From positions 1,352,001 to 1,416,000 of the forward strand of contig NZ_CP041402.1 in NCBI RefSeq assembly GCF_007018905.1: a stretch of 64,000 bases of DNA, read 5' to 3'. Numbering within the stretch: position 1 is the first letter of the stretch; the number at the start of each line of letters is the position of its first letter. Source of the DNA: Tardiphaga sp. vice304 (GTDB taxonomy: Bacteria > Pseudomonadota > Alphaproteobacteria > Rhizobiales > Xanthobacteraceae). Shown here piece by piece: positions 1-9,123 of the stretch. The notes beneath the pieces are model-generated. The model was not told the DNA's origin. It was given only the letters and a program-made list of their open reading frames with translations, and ran no database searches. The position numbers were made by a program, and so were the translations under genes.

Positions 1-1
1 C

Positions 2-328
2 AACATCGTCAAGGACATATTCTTCGGCCCGAAGCATCTGCAGAGTGTGCTGGAGCACTTCAAGAAGGCCGGCAGCGGCGTGCTGGTCTATCTGCGCGAT
101 GGCGCTGCCGGCGTGCCGGTGACGCCGATCGATGCCCCGTCCTCGGCGGAGGCCGACCGTAACAAGCAGTGGCGCGAGATCGGCGTCGGCGCCCAGATCC
201 TGCGCGATCTCGGCGTCACCTCGATCCGCAACCTGAGCTCATCGAGCCACGAATATATGGGCCTGTCCGGTTTCGGTATCGAGATCGTCTGCAACGAACA
301 GCTTGATGGCGATACGCCAAAGACCTAA
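2..328 (+). CDS. ribBA: RibBA (riboflavin synthesis), 3' end only
   Basis: The 5' part lies outside the window; 108 codons and TAA are present. The fragment is the C-terminal end of the GTP cyclohydrolase II-like domain that follows 3,4-dihydroxy-2-butanone-4-phosphate synthase in bifunctional RibBA proteins; the [10 protein letters not shown] segment is the recognisable landmark. After it, where active cyclohydrolases usually carry a conserved Asn-Pro motif, this protein has a run of serines (LSSSSHEY). Alphaproteobacterial RibBA proteins often have such degenerate cyclohydrolase domains, so the missing N-terminal half probably does the butanone-phosphate reaction while this half may be structural. 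The identity is good, but the catalytic status of the domain cannot be judged from a fragment. Confidence 0.8.
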   Translation, partial: NIVKDIFFGPKHLQSVLEHFKKAGSGVLVYLRDGAAGVPVTPIDAPSSAEADRNKQWREIGVGAQILRDLGVTSIRNLSSSSHEYMGLSGFGIEIVCNEQLDGDTPKT

Positions 329-423
329 ACTTGACGTCTTGCGCGCGGGTTCCGTATTCCGGTTTGCGACAGCAGGACGCGCCACTTCAATAGCCAGAAA
401 ATAACGATCTGAAAGGGATTTCG

Positions 424-1638
424 ATGAGCGTGCGCCCCCAGACCAAGGACAGACCGGCCCCGACGCATTTCCAGTGGGACGACGCGTTCCTGCTCGACGA
501 CCAGCTCACCGAAGACGAGCGCATGATCCGCGACACCGCGCGCGCTTACGCCCAGGACAAGCTGCTGCCGCGCGTCTCGGACGCCTATTTGAATGAGCAC
601 ACCGACCGCGAGATCTTCAACGAGATGGGCGAACTCGGCCTGATCGGCATCACGTTGCCGGAAGATTATGGCTGCGCCAATGCCTCTTACGTCGCCTACG
701 GCCTCGTCGCCCGCGAGATCGAGCGCGTCGATTCCGGCTACCGCTCGATGAACTCGGTGCAGTCGTCGCTGGTGATGTACCCGATCTACGCCTATGGCGA
801 CGAAGCCCAGCGCAAGAAGTACCTGCCCAAGCTCGCCTCCGGCGAGTGGGTCGGCTGCTTCGGCCTGACCGAGCCCGATGCCGGCTCGGATCCCGGCGGC
901 ATGAAGACCCGCGCCGAGAAGTGCGCAGATGGCTACCGCATCACCGGCTCCAAGATGTGGATCTCGAACGCGCCGATCGCCGACGTGTTCGTGGTGTGGG
1001 CGAAGTCGGCCGAACACAACAACCAGATCCGCGGCTTCATCCTCGAGAAGGGCATGAAGGGCCTCACCGCGCCGAAGATCGGCGGCAAGCTCTCCTTGCG
1101 CGCCTCGATCACCGGCGAGATCGTGATGGACGGCGTGGTGGTCGGCGAGGAAGCGCTGCTGCCCAACGTCTCCGGCCTGAAGGGCCCGTTCGGCTGCCTC
1201 AACCGTGCCCGCTACGGCATCTCCTGGGGCGTGCTCGGCGCCGCCGAGGACTGCATGGCGCGTGCCCGCCAGTACACGCTGGACCGCAAGCAGTTCAATC
1301 GCCCGCTCGCTGCCACGCAATTGGTGCAGAAGAAGCTCGCCGACATGCTGACCGAAATCTCGCTCGGCCTGCAGGGTTCGTTACGCGTCGGCCGGCTGAT
1401 GGACGAGGGCAACTTCCACCCCGACATGATCTCGGTAGTGAAGCGCAACAACTGCGGCAAGTCGCTGGACATCGCGCGGATGGCCCGCGACATGCACGGC
1501 GGCAACGGCATCCAGGTCGAATACCATGTCATGCGCCACGCCCAGAACCTCGAGACGGTGAACACTTACGAGGGCACGCATGACGTCCACGCGCTGATCC
1601 TCGGCCGCGCCATCACCGGCATCCAGGCGTTCGGCTAG
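424..1638 (+). CDS. gcdH: Glutaryl-CoA dehydrogenase (acyl-CoA dehydrogenase family)
   Basis: A 404-residue flavoprotein of the usual family length. It oxidises and decarboxylates glutaryl-CoA to crotonyl-CoA in lysine, tryptophan and benzoate breakdown, passing electrons to ETF. The substrate/FAD-site signature [13 protein letters not shown] lies near residue 150 and the C-terminal signature [19 protein letters not shown] places the catalytic Glu at residue 383. That last segment is much closer to glutaryl-CoA dehydrogenases than to short- or medium-chain acyl-CoA dehydrogenases. The ATG follows a GAAAGGGATTTCG leader with an acceptable ribosome site. It stands alone between ribBA and an intergenic repeat, so it probably has its own promoter in the 95-bp gap upstream. 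Confidence 0.93.
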   Translation: MSVRPQTKDRPAPTHFQWDDAFLLDDQLTEDERMIRDTARAYAQDKLLPRVSDAYLNEHTDREIFNEMGELGLIGITLPEDYGCANASYVAYGLVAREIERVDSGYRSMNSVQSSLVMYPIYAYGDEAQRKKYLPKLASGEWVGCFGLTEPDAGSDPGGMKTRAEKCADGYRITGSKMWISNAPIADVFVVWAKSAEHNNQIRGFILEKGMKGLTAPKIGGKLSLRASITGEIVMDGVVVGEEALLPNVSGLKGPFGCLNRARYGISWGVLGAAEDCMARARQYTLDRKQFNRPLAATQLVQKKLADMLTEISLGLQGSLRVGRLMDEGNFHPDMISVVKRNNCGKSLDIARMARDMHGGNGIQVEYHVMRHAQNLETVNTYEGTHDVHALILGRAITGIQAFG

Positions 1639-1649
1639 CGCTCTTGCTA

Positions 1650-1810
1650 ACCCTCCCGCCGTGCGAAGCGAAGCTTCGCTAGGCGGGGAGGGTGGCTCAT
1701 CGTGAGCGAAGCGAACGAAGAGCCGGGTGGGGGGTGCCCCACACTCCGACAGCGCGTGGGGCACCCCCACCCCGGCCTATCGGCCGACCCTCCCCGCAAG
1801 GGGGAGGGGA
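1650..1810. repeat. Palindromic intergenic repeat, family A (copy 1)
   Basis: The element begins CCCTCCCGCC and ends CCCTCCCCGCAAGGGGGAGG, with an inner inverted pair GGGGTGCCCCACAC / GTGGGGCACCCC, so it can fold into a long hairpin. Related copies or half-copies occur at 9537, 15778, 16516, 20135 and 41445. It also holds the module GCGAAGCGAAGCTTCGC, shared with the copy at 9537. It fills the gap between gcdH and the next gene and no protein in it looks real. Confidence 0.75.
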
Positions 1811-1833
1811 GCCTCACCTACGGCGCAAACAAC

Positions 1834-2754
1834 ATGAGCGACAACGACGACGTCCCGTTTAACCGCGATTATCCGCTGGTCCCCGGCGTCGTCGATCATG
1901 TCCGCCCCGGCGTGCGTCGCATCCTGTGCAACAATCCGTCGCCATTCACCTTCTCCGGCACCAACAGCTACATCGTGGGCGAAGGCAACGTCGCGATCAT
2001 CGATCCCGGCCCGCGCAACGAGGCGCATCTGCAGGCGTTGCTCGATGCGGTGCGCGGCGAGACCGTCACCCACATCTTCGTCACCCACACCCACAATGAC
2101 CATTCGCCGAACACCGCGGCCCTCAAGGCCGCGACCGGGGCCAAGGTCTATGCCGAAGGCCCACACCGCGCGTCACGGCCGCGCCACGAGAGCGAGCAGC
2201 ATTCGCCGGAATCCGGCGCCGACCGCGACTTCATGCCCGACGTGCAATTGTCGGACGGCGACGTCGTCGAGGGCGATGGCTGGGCGCTCGAGGCGGTGGC
2301 GACGCCGGGCCACACCGCCAATCACATGGCCTTTTCCTGGCGCGAGCGCGGCTACCTGTTCGTCGCCGATCACGTGATGGGCTGGTCGACCTCGATCGTG
2401 GCGCCGCCGGACGGCTCGATGGTCGATTACATGGCCTCGCTCGACCGGCTCGCGGCGCGCCCGGAACAGCTGTACTTCTCCGGCCACGGCCCAGAAATTC
2501 CCGACGCGCCCCGCTTCGTCCGCTTCCTGATCCGCCATCGCCGCGCCCGCGAAGCCTCGATCCTGCATCGCCTGGCGAAAGGCGAGGCCGACATCCCCAC
2601 TTTGGTCCGCGCGATCTACATCGGCATCGACCCGCGGCTGACGGGGGCGGCGGGCTATTCCGTGCTGGCGCATCTGGAAGATTTGGTCGCACGCGGCATC
2701 GTGGCGACCGATGGCGACGCGGTGATATCAGGCAGCTACCGGATGGCGACCTGA
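1834..2754 (+). CDS. Metallo-beta-lactamase-fold hydrolase (LACTB2-like)
   Basis: A 306-residue cytosolic protein. The metal-binding motif THTHNDH gives H85, H87, D89 and H90; further ligand motifs follow at TPGHT (H160) and VADH (D179), and a late GHGPEIP supplies the last His. The C-terminal third looks like the winged-helix extension of the LACTB2 subgroup, some of whose members are endoribonucleases; others are annotated only as MBL-fold hydrolases. The frame is open upstream to 1702, but that part reads through the family A repeat, so I start at the ATG at 1834. No Shine-Dalgarno is obvious. Substrate unknown. Confidence 0.8.
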   Translation: MSDNDDVPFNRDYPLVPGVVDHVRPGVRRILCNNPSPFTFSGTNSYIVGEGNVAIIDPGPRNEAHLQALLDAVRGETVTHIFVTHTHNDHSPNTAALKAATGAKVYAEGPHRASRPRHESEQHSPESGADRDFMPDVQLSDGDVVEGDGWALEAVATPGHTANHMAFSWRERGYLFVADHVMGWSTSIVAPPDGSMVDYMASLDRLAARPEQLYFSGHGPEIPDAPRFVRFLIRHRRAREASILHRLAKGEADIPTLVRAIYIGIDPRLTGAAGYSVLAHLEDLVARGIVATDGDAVISGSYRMAT

Positions 2755-2757
2755 AAC

Positions 2758-2884
2758 TGTCATTCCGGGGCGCGAGCGCACCAGCGCGAGCGAGCCCGGA
2801 ATCCCGACATGTTCAGCGCAAAACATTCCGAGGTTCCGGGTCTCCGTCAGCCGGCTTCGCCGTCTGACGGATCCCGGAATGACA
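2758..2884. repeat. Palindromic intergenic repeat, family B (copy 1)
   Basis: It opens with GTCATTCCGGGG and closes with TCCCGGAATGAC; an inner half reads GAGCCCGGAATCCCGACATGTTCAG. Two related copies lie at 19394 and 55226. It sits between two convergent genes (the MBL hydrolase and the DUF1499 protein), so as RNA it would form a hairpin at both 3' ends and may serve as a bidirectional transcript end. Confidence 0.75.
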
Positions 2885-2897
2885 GTGTGTGGAGGCG

Positions 2898-3815
2898 CTA
2901 CTTCTTCACCGCGCCCTTCGGTGCCGCCTTCGCGGGTGCCGCGGCCTTCTTCGGCGCCGGCGTGTTTTCCGCCGCGGTGTTGATGTCCTCGATCAGCTTG
3001 GCTACCCGCGAGGCGTTGCTGCCGAGGTCGCCTTCGAAATAGCGCGACGAGGAGCGGATATCGACGCGCGAGCCTTCGCCGTCGGGCGTGACGCGGATCG
3101 TGACGTCCTCGCGAAAGCCCATGATCGGCGTGCGTGCCACCGCCTCGATGCGGCCGATGCGGCGCGGCGGCTGCGGCGGGCGCTCGTCGATGATCAGCCA
3201 TTTGCGCTTGGTGACGAGCGCATGGGTGACGTCATAGGCGCGCTGCACGTTGATATCGAGATCGACCGGCTCGATCCCGGGCCAGGTGGCGCGCTGCAAT
3301 TCGGCGGAATACAGCCCGGCATAGACCGCGGTATTGGCGCCGTCGCCGGTGCGCAGCCGCGCCAGCGCCTCGAAGCGCGGCGGATCGATCGGATCGGTGG
3401 TGATGTCGTGGATCGCCGGCAGCTTGCGGTATTGCCAGCCGAGATAGGCGGGGTAGGCGAGGATCACCACGTCGAGCGCCAGCGCGAACAGGATCCGGCT
3501 CATGCCGCGCGAGCCGTTGATCCAGATCGCGACGAAGCCGGCCAGCGCCACCAGGATCGACAGCGCGGCAAAGCCCAATGAGCCCAGAAACGTCGCCAGC
3601 GCCGGCTTCACGTCGAGGAAGCCGAACCGCACGATGAGGATCGAGCACAAAGCGGCAACCGCGGAAAAAACCGCCAGCCGCCGCGCCCATGCCGCTAGGG
3701 CGGACACCGGTTCCGACTGGTAGGCGGCGGAAAACCTGCGGGCCATCGCGAACTCTGCCGAAAAGGGGCGCCCGGGGCGGGCGGCATCAGCCCGCTTGAG
3801 ACCATGACGGGCCAT
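2898..3815 (-). CDS. DUF1499 membrane-anchored protein
   Basis: Up to 305 residues. Three hydrophobic segments lie in the first half, ending with a YPAYLGW stretch, followed by a soluble DUF1499-type domain of about 130 residues that contains ARTPIMGFREDVTIR. The C terminus is a low-complexity Ala-Pro-Lys tail. The topology suggests an inner-membrane protein with the DUF1499 domain exposed outside the cytoplasm. DUF1499 has no settled function. Start uncertain: ATG at 3815, or ATG at 3746, which has a slightly better GGCAGAG leader. Convergent with the upstream hydrolase gene and divergent from the acyl-CoA synthetase. Confidence 0.75.
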   Translation of the reverse strand: MARHGLKRADAARPGRPFSAEFAMARRFSAAYQSEPVSALAAWARRLAVFSAVAALCSILIVRFGFLDVKPALATFLGSLGFAALSILVALAGFVAIWINGSRGMSRILFALALDVVILAYPAYLGWQYRKLPAIHDITTDPIDPPRFEALARLRTGDGANTAVYAGLYSAELQRATWPGIEPVDLDINVQRAYDVTHALVTKRKWLIIDERPPQPPRRIGRIEAVARTPIMGFREDVTIRVTPDGEGSRVDIRSSSRYFEGDLGSNASRVAKLIEDINTAAENTPAPKKAAAPAKAAPKGAVKK

Positions 3816-3920
3816 GAAATTCAAGGGACTTTGGCGCGCCGCCGCGATCGGCTAAACACCACAGGCGGCCTGTCACCTCTCCGAACGTAACCGAGACGAG
3901 GAGCGCCGCAGGGAGTGTCC

Positions 3921-5528
3921 ATGCTGGTGGAAACCGCCGACTACGCCGCGCTGTGCCGCGATTTCCGATGGGCCGTGCCGGAGCGCTTCAACATCGCCAG
4001 TGCCGCCTGCGACCGCCATGCCGACGGCTCGAGCCGCCTCGCGCTGATCTTTGTCGATGAGCACGGCACTCCGTCGCGTTACTCCTTCGACCAGATGCAA
4101 TCCTTCTCGCGCCGCTTCGCCAACGTGCTGAAGGCGGACGGTCTCACCCGCGGCGACCGCGTTGCGGTGTTCCTGTCGCAGTCGGTGGAACTGCCGATCG
4201 TGCATCTCGCTGCGTTCCGCTCCGGCCTGGTGTCGGTGCCGCTGTTCACATTGTTCGGCGAGGACGCGCTCGAATTCCGGCTCGCCAATTCCGGCGCCCG
4301 CGCGGTGGTCACCGATGCCGCGGGCTGGGAGAAACTGGCGAAGATACGTGATCGGCTGCGGCTGCTCGAACAGGTCTATGTGATCGGCGACGCGCCGGCC
4401 GGCACAAAATCGTTCTGGGCGTCGATCGATGTGGCGTCGGAGGATTTCGCCACCATCGACACGTCCTGCGACGATCCCGCCATCATCATCTACACCTCCG
4501 GCACGACAGGCAATCCGAAGGGCGCGCTGCATGCGCACCGCGTACTGCTCGGCCATTTGCCCAATGTCGAGATGGTGCACGGCTTCTTCCCGAAACCCGG
4601 CGACGTCTACTGGACGCCGGCGGACTGGGCGTGGATCGGCGGGCTGTTCGATGCGCTGTTTCCGGCCTGGTACCACGGCGTGCCGGTTGTCGGGCACCGC
4701 GCGAAGAAGTTCGAGCCGCAGGCCGCGATGCAGTTGATGGCGGACCACGGCGTGCGCAACGTGTTCCTGCCGCCGACCGCGCTGAAGCTGATGCGGCAGG
4801 CCGACGTCAAGCATCCGGGCGTGCGGTTGCGCAGCATGCTGACCGGCGGCGAGTCGCTCGGTGCCGAATTGCTCGGCTGGGTGCGCGCCACCTTCGGCAT
4901 CGATGCCCACGAGATCTACGGCCAGACCGAATGCAATCTGGTGGTCGGCAACAATGCAAAGCTGTTTCCGATCCGCCCGGGATCGATGGGCAAGGCGACG
5001 CCGGGCTTCGACGTGCGCATCGTCAGCGAAACCGGCGAAGAGCTGCCGCGCGGCAACCGCGGCATCATCGGCGTGCGCCAGCCCAATCCCTGCACCATGC
5101 TCGGCTACTGGCAGAACGAGGAGGGCACCGCGAAGAAATTTGCCGGCGAATTCCTGCTGACCGGCGATCTCGGCGTGCAGGATGACGACGGTTACTTCTG
5201 GTACGTCAGCCGCGAGGACGATGTCATTACCTCGGCCGGCTATCGCATCGGTCCTTCCGAGATCGAGCACACGCTGCTGAAGCATCCCGCGGTCGCCAAT
5301 GCCGCGGTGGTCGGCGTGCGCGATCCGATCCGCACCGAGGCCATCAAGGCCTGGATCGTGCTGCGCCCCGGCTTTGCGGCCGGCGACGAGCTGGCGCGCC
5401 AGATCCAGGATTTCGTGAAAGTGCAGCTCGCCGCCCACGAATATCCGCGCCACGTTCAGTTCGCCGACAGCCTGCCGATGACCGCGACCGGCAAGGTGCT
5501 GCGCCGCGAGCTGCGGGCGCTCGGCTGA
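3921..5528 (+). CDS. AMP-forming acyl-CoA synthetase
   Basis: A 535-residue member of the ANL adenylate-forming family, which activates a carboxylic acid with ATP to the acyl-AMP and then transfers it to CoA. The phosphate-binding loop YTSGTTGNPKG is at about 191-201, the A5 motif EIYGQTECN follows near 330, the hinge region is around the YFWYVSREDD stretch, and the C-terminal PMTATGK holds the catalytic Lys. The sequence resembles acetate and medium-chain acyl-CoA synthetases; the substrate cannot be read from it. The ATG at 3921 is chosen over the GTG at 3915 because CAGGGAG lies five bases upstream. An acyl-CoA link with gcdH 3.5 kb upstream is possible but the genes are not in one operon. 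Confidence 0.88.
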   Translation: MLVETADYAALCRDFRWAVPERFNIASAACDRHADGSSRLALIFVDEHGTPSRYSFDQMQSFSRRFANVLKADGLTRGDRVAVFLSQSVELPIVHLAAFRSGLVSVPLFTLFGEDALEFRLANSGARAVVTDAAGWEKLAKIRDRLRLLEQVYVIGDAPAGTKSFWASIDVASEDFATIDTSCDDPAIIIYTSGTTGNPKGALHAHRVLLGHLPNVEMVHGFFPKPGDVYWTPADWAWIGGLFDALFPAWYHGVPVVGHRAKKFEPQAAMQLMADHGVRNVFLPPTALKLMRQADVKHPGVRLRSMLTGGESLGAELLGWVRATFGIDAHEIYGQTECNLVVGNNAKLFPIRPGSMGKATPGFDVRIVSETGEELPRGNRGIIGVRQPNPCTMLGYWQNEEGTAKKFAGEFLLTGDLGVQDDDGYFWYVSREDDVITSAGYRIGPSEIEHTLLKHPAVANAAVVGVRDPIRTEAIKAWIVLRPGFAAGDELARQIQDFVKVQLAAHEYPRHVQFADSLPMTATGKVLRRELRALG

Positions 5529-5529
5529 T

Positions 5530-5543
5530 TTGATTTAGATCAT
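5530..5543 (+). promoter_or_regulatory. FixK/FNR-type box
   Basis: TTGATTTAGATCAT matches the FNR/FixK consensus TTGAT-N4-ATCAA at nine of ten positions. It is directly after the acyl-CoA synthetase stop and centred about 59 bases before the DUF2189 start codon, a workable distance for an activator at -41.5 of a leadered transcript. No clear -10 box was found, so this is a candidate. Confidence 0.5.
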
Positions 5544-5595
5544 GACGCGGTGGCGACGTCTGGCGTGAACTGCGAACAACGCGGGAGGACGGACC

Positions 5596-6423
5596 ATGAC
5601 ATCCATCTCGGGAAAAATCGATCCTGTGGTGCGGCGCGTCAGCGTCGCCGATATTGCGGAGTCGCTCGGCCAGGGGCTGCGCGATTTCCAGGCCGCGCCG
5701 TTGTTCGGTCTGGCCTTCGCCGGGCTTTACGTCGCCGGCGGCATCCTGATCCTGCTCAGCCTGACCGCGTTCGGCATGGTGTACCTGGCCTATCCGCTGG
5801 CGGCGGGCTTCGCGCTGCTCGGGCCGTTCGTCGCGGTCGGCCTGTACGAAGTGAGCCGGCAGCGCGAGGCCGGAGAGGCGCCGTCGATGCGCGGCATCTG
5901 GGCTACCATCCGGGCCCGCCGGGAAATCGGCTGGATGGCCTTCGTCACGCTGTTCGTCTTTCTGGTGTGGATGTATCAAGTCCGCCTGCTGATCGCGGTG
6001 CTGCTCGGTCTGCATGCCTCGTTCTCCAGCCTGCCCGAATTCATCACGGCGGTGCTGACCACCAATGAAGGCCTGGTATTTCTCGCGCTCGGCAATTTGA
6101 TCGGTGCAGCCTTGTCGCTGGTTCTGTTCTCGCTGACGGTGGTGTCGTTCCCGCTGCTGCTGGACCGCGACGTCGACGCGGTGACCGCGATGATCACCAG
6201 CGTGCGGGCGGTGGTGATGAGCCCGCTGCCGATGATCGGCTGGGCGGCCGTCATCGTGGTGCTGCTGGCGGTGTCGTCTCTGCCGTATTTTCTAGGGCTA
6301 CTGGTGACCCTGCCGGTGCTCGGCCATGCCACCTGGCATCTGTTCCGACGCATCGTCGTGCCGCTCGGGCCCGGCGAGGATGCGGCGCCGCTGCCGACCT
6401 TGCGATCGCCGGCGCCGGGCTAG
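5596..6423 (+). CDS. DUF2189 integral membrane protein
   Basis: 275 residues with about six hydrophobic segments after an amphipathic N-terminal region that contains RRVSVADIAESLGQGLRDF, a layout typical of DUF2189 proteins. The ATG has a strong GGGAGG ribosome site nine bases upstream. The family has no established activity. The FixK/FNR-like box in front suggests it is made under low oxygen, which would fit a membrane role in microaerobic or denitrifying respiration, but this is inference from one site. It stands alone, followed by a convergent gene. Confidence 0.82.
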   Translation: MTSISGKIDPVVRRVSVADIAESLGQGLRDFQAAPLFGLAFAGLYVAGGILILLSLTAFGMVYLAYPLAAGFALLGPFVAVGLYEVSRQREAGEAPSMRGIWATIRARREIGWMAFVTLFVFLVWMYQVRLLIAVLLGLHASFSSLPEFITAVLTTNEGLVFLALGNLIGAALSLVLFSLTVVSFPLLLDRDVDAVTAMITSVRAVVMSPLPMIGWAAVIVVLLAVSSLPYFLGLLVTLPVLGHATWHLFRRIVVPLGPGEDAAPLPTLRSPAPG

Positions 6424-6495
6424 ATCGTTACTTCCCCTTTCCCCCGGCGCCGCGCAGCGGCGTTGGCGGGAGAGCGGAAAGAAAGAGCAGCTCTG

Positions 6496-7293
6496 CTAGA
6501 TCAGCCCGCGTTGCTTCAGCGTCACCTCGATCTCGGAGAACACCCGCGCCAGTCGCTCCGCCCATTGCGTCTCGCCGGCGGCATCGGAGATCAGATCCTG
6601 CCGGATTTCGATGCCGGTGTTCAGCAGCCCGCGCCGTTCGCCGTGCACCGGGATCGTATAGTCGGTGTCGTCGCTCACGGCATAGGGCTGGTTGTCGCCG
6701 ACCACCAGCCCCGGCTCGGCGCGTAAGCCCTGCAGCACCAGCGGCGGCAGCACCCGGTCGTGTTGATACAGCGTGCCGATGTGCCATGGCCGGGCGATCC
6801 CGGCATAGGAAGGCGTGAAGCTGTGCAGCGACACCAGCACCGTCGGCTGGCCCGCCTGCAGCCGCGCGTCGATCACCGCGTCGATGCGCTGATGGTAAGG
6901 ATCGAAGATCAGCCGGCGCCGACTCTGCGCGGCGGCCGCGTCGAGACCCTCATTGCCGGGCACCGTCGTGGCTTCGGAAATCAGCGGGATCGACGATGCC
7001 GCCTCTGGCGGCCGGTTGCAGTCGATCACCAGCCGCGAATAGCGCTGCGCCACCAGATGGGCGTCCAGCGCAGACGACATCCGCTCCGCGACGCCGGCGA
7101 TGCCGATATCCCAGCCGATGTGGCGCTGGCGCTCGGCATCGGAGAGGCCGAGGTCGCCGAGCATCTGCGGGATCAGCCGGCCATAGTGATCGCAGGTCAG
7201 CAGGAAGGGCGATCGTCCCGCGGCGTTTTGTTCCCAAACCGGTGGAACATCATGGGTTCCGAAACGTAGTGATGTGTCGCTTGCGCGGTTCAA
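6496..7293 (-). CDS. N-formylglutamate amidohydrolase family protein
   Basis: 265 residues. Members are zinc hydrolases; the classical enzyme (HutG) releases formate from N-formylglutamate at the end of histidine breakdown. Recognisable segments are LLTCDHYGRLIP, GWDIG, RLVIDCNRP and the late VSLHSFTP with a probable metal His. No other hut gene is in the window, so histidine catabolism is not supported; orphan members are common and may act on other N-acyl or gamma-glutamyl compounds. No in-frame ATG exists near the start; the TTG at 7293 is supported by GAGGG nine bases upstream. Divergent from the two transglutaminase-like genes, with about 90 bp between. Confidence 0.82.
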   Translation of the reverse strand: MNRASDTSLRFGTHDVPPVWEQNAAGRSPFLLTCDHYGRLIPQMLGDLGLSDAERQRHIGWDIGIAGVAERMSSALDAHLVAQRYSRLVIDCNRPPEAASSIPLISEATTVPGNEGLDAAAAQSRRRLIFDPYHQRIDAVIDARLQAGQPTVLVSLHSFTPSYAGIARPWHIGTLYQHDRVLPPLVLQGLRAEPGLVVGDNQPYAVSDDTDYTIPVHGERRGLLNTGIEIRQDLISDAAGETQWAERLARVFSEIEVTLKQRGLI

Positions 7294-7385
7294 AGCGGTT
7301 TTCCCTCATCATTGCCTATTGAGGCAGCAATCTGGCCTGTCAATCAGCAGCGACCGGTATAGATTTGCCTGTACAAAGTCACGAC

Positions 7386-8291
7386 ATGAATGATTCAACG
7401 ATGCCGCTGCTGACCATCCACCACAAGACCGAATACCGCTATTCACATCCGGTGGCGTTCGGCGAGCATCGCATCATGCTGCGCCCGCGCGACGGCCACG
7501 ATCTGCGCATGTTGACCGGCAAGCTCGAGATCACGCCGGAGCCGATGACGCTGCGCTACATCCATGACGTGTTCGGCAATTCCGTCGCCATCGCTACCTT
7601 TGACGAGCGGGCCCGAAAACTGACCTTCACCTCGACGGCGACCATTGAGCACATGCCGGCCGACGAATTCGCGCTGACGTCCGATGACGAGGCGTACTTC
7701 TATCCCTTCAAATACAATTCCGACGAATTGCCCGATTTGCAGGAATTCATCCGCCCGCAATATGGCGATCCCGATGGCGAGCTGTCCTACTGGGCGCGCG
7801 AGTTCCTCGATCCCCAGGGCCCGACGCCGACCTTCCACATCCTCAGCGGCATGACCCACGGCATCCGCGCGCAGTTCAAATACCGCAAGCGCTACGAACA
7901 CGGCACCCAGCACCCGCTCGATACGCTGCAGACGAAGTCCGGCACCTGCCGCGATTTCGCGCTATTCATGATCGAGGCGTGCCGAAGGCTCGGCATCGCC
8001 GCGCGCTTCGTCTCGGGCTATCTGTTCATCCATGGCGATCGCCAGCACGGCTATGTCGGCGGCGGCTCCACGCATGCCTGGGTGCAGGTCTATCTTCCCG
8101 CCGCGGGCTGGATCGAATTCGATCCGACCAACGGCATCGTCGGCAGCCGCGATCTCATTCGCGTCGCGGTGGCGCGCGATCCGCGCCAGGCCATTTCGCT
8201 GCACGGCACCTATCTCGGTTCGGCTGATGCCTTCCTCGGCATGGATGTCAGTATCAATGTCGTCTCCGCCGGCGAAGATGCAAAGGTATAG
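7386..8291 (+). CDS. Transglutaminase-like protein (complete triad)
   Basis: 301 residues with the bacterial transglutaminase N-terminal beta region (about 10-160) and a transglutaminase/protease core. The triad is complete: Cys188 in SGTCRDF, His230 in STHAWVQVYL and Asp246 in IEFDPTN. Bacterial proteins of this class are more often proteases or amidases than crosslinking enzymes. No signal peptide is visible, so it is probably cytosolic. The ATG at 7386 is taken; 7401 is an alternative and neither has a strong ribosome site. Six bases separate it from the next gene, a paralogue, so they form one transcription unit. Confidence 0.83.
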   Translation: MNDSTMPLLTIHHKTEYRYSHPVAFGEHRIMLRPRDGHDLRMLTGKLEITPEPMTLRYIHDVFGNSVAIATFDERARKLTFTSTATIEHMPADEFALTSDDEAYFYPFKYNSDELPDLQEFIRPQYGDPDGELSYWAREFLDPQGPTPTFHILSGMTHGIRAQFKYRKRYEHGTQHPLDTLQTKSGTCRDFALFMIEACRRLGIAARFVSGYLFIHGDRQHGYVGGGSTHAWVQVYLPAAGWIEFDPTNGIVGSRDLIRVAVARDPRQAISLHGTYLGSADAFLGMDVSINVVSAGEDAKV

Positions 8292-8297
8292 GATATT

Positions 8298-9116
8298 ATG
8301 GAAATCAGGGTCGGCTTCGAGATCACCTATTTTGCGATCAACCCGACGCCGATGGTGACGATGCTCAGCATCCACCCGTCGCGCTATGGCGACATCGATG
8401 GCACCGAGAGCATCACCACCACGCCGGACGTGCCGATCACCTATTATCGCGACAGTTTCGGCAATGTCTGCGGTCGCCTGGTCGCGCCGGCCGGCGGCAT
8501 CACCTTTCACGGCAACACGCTGGTGCGCGATTCCGGCAAGCCCGATCAGGTCGTGCCCTCGGCGCAGCAATTGCCGATCGACCAGCTGCCCGACGAATGC
8601 CTGCTGTATCTGATGGCGAGCCGCTATTGCGAGACCGATAAGCTGACCGACGTGGCGTGGTCATTGTTCGGCAACACCGAGCCCGGCTGGGCGCGCGTGC
8701 AGACCATCATCGCGTTCGTACATAATCATGTGAAGTTCGGCTACGAGCACGCGCATCACATGAAGTCGGCGCATGACGTCTACGAGCAGGGCAACGGCGT
8801 GTGCCGCGACTACGCGCATCTGGCGCTGACCTTCTGCCGCTGCATGGGCATCCCGGCGCGCTACTGCACCGGCTACATGGGCGACATCGGGATTCCCTAT
8901 GACGGCTCGGTGATGGATTTCTCCGGCTGGTTCGAAGTTTATCTCTCGGGCCGCTGGTACACCTGCGACGCCCGCCACAACAAGCCGCGGATCGGCCGCA
9001 TCCTGATGGGCACGGGCCGCGACGCCGCCGACGTGGCGCTGACCACCAGCTTCGGCCGCATGGACCTCGTCAAGTTCTTCGTCATCTCCGACGAGATCAA
9101 GCACCAGCCGGCGTAG
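8298..9116 (+). CDS. Transglutaminase-like protein lacking the catalytic His
   Basis: 272 residues, paralogous to the preceding gene and in the same operon. Cys169 in NGVCRDYAH and Asp224 in WYTCDARHN line up with the triad, but where the neighbour has His-Ala-Trp this protein has Ser209-Gly210-Trp211 in the DFSGWFEVYL segment. It is otherwise intact and shows no frameshift. I recall other members of this subfamily with Ala or Ser there, so the change may mark a separate class, either inactive or using another base. Six bases separate it from the upstream stop; the gamma-glutamylcyclotransferase starts seven bases after its end. Confidence 0.8.
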   Translation: MEIRVGFEITYFAINPTPMVTMLSIHPSRYGDIDGTESITTTPDVPITYYRDSFGNVCGRLVAPAGGITFHGNTLVRDSGKPDQVVPSAQQLPIDQLPDECLLYLMASRYCETDKLTDVAWSLFGNTEPGWARVQTIIAFVHNHVKFGYEHAHHMKSAHDVYEQGNGVCRDYAHLALTFCRCMGIPARYCTGYMGDIGIPYDGSVMDFSGWFEVYLSGRWYTCDARHNKPRIGRILMGTGRDAADVALTTSFGRMDLVKFFVISDEIKHQPA

Positions 9117-9123
9117 GGGTGGG

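Noticed and set aside
6430..6478. CCCCTTTCCCCCGGCGCCGCGCAGCGGCG as another family A repeat.
   Set aside because: The diagnostic GCAAGGGGGAGGG-type arm is absent; resemblance is limited to C-rich composition.
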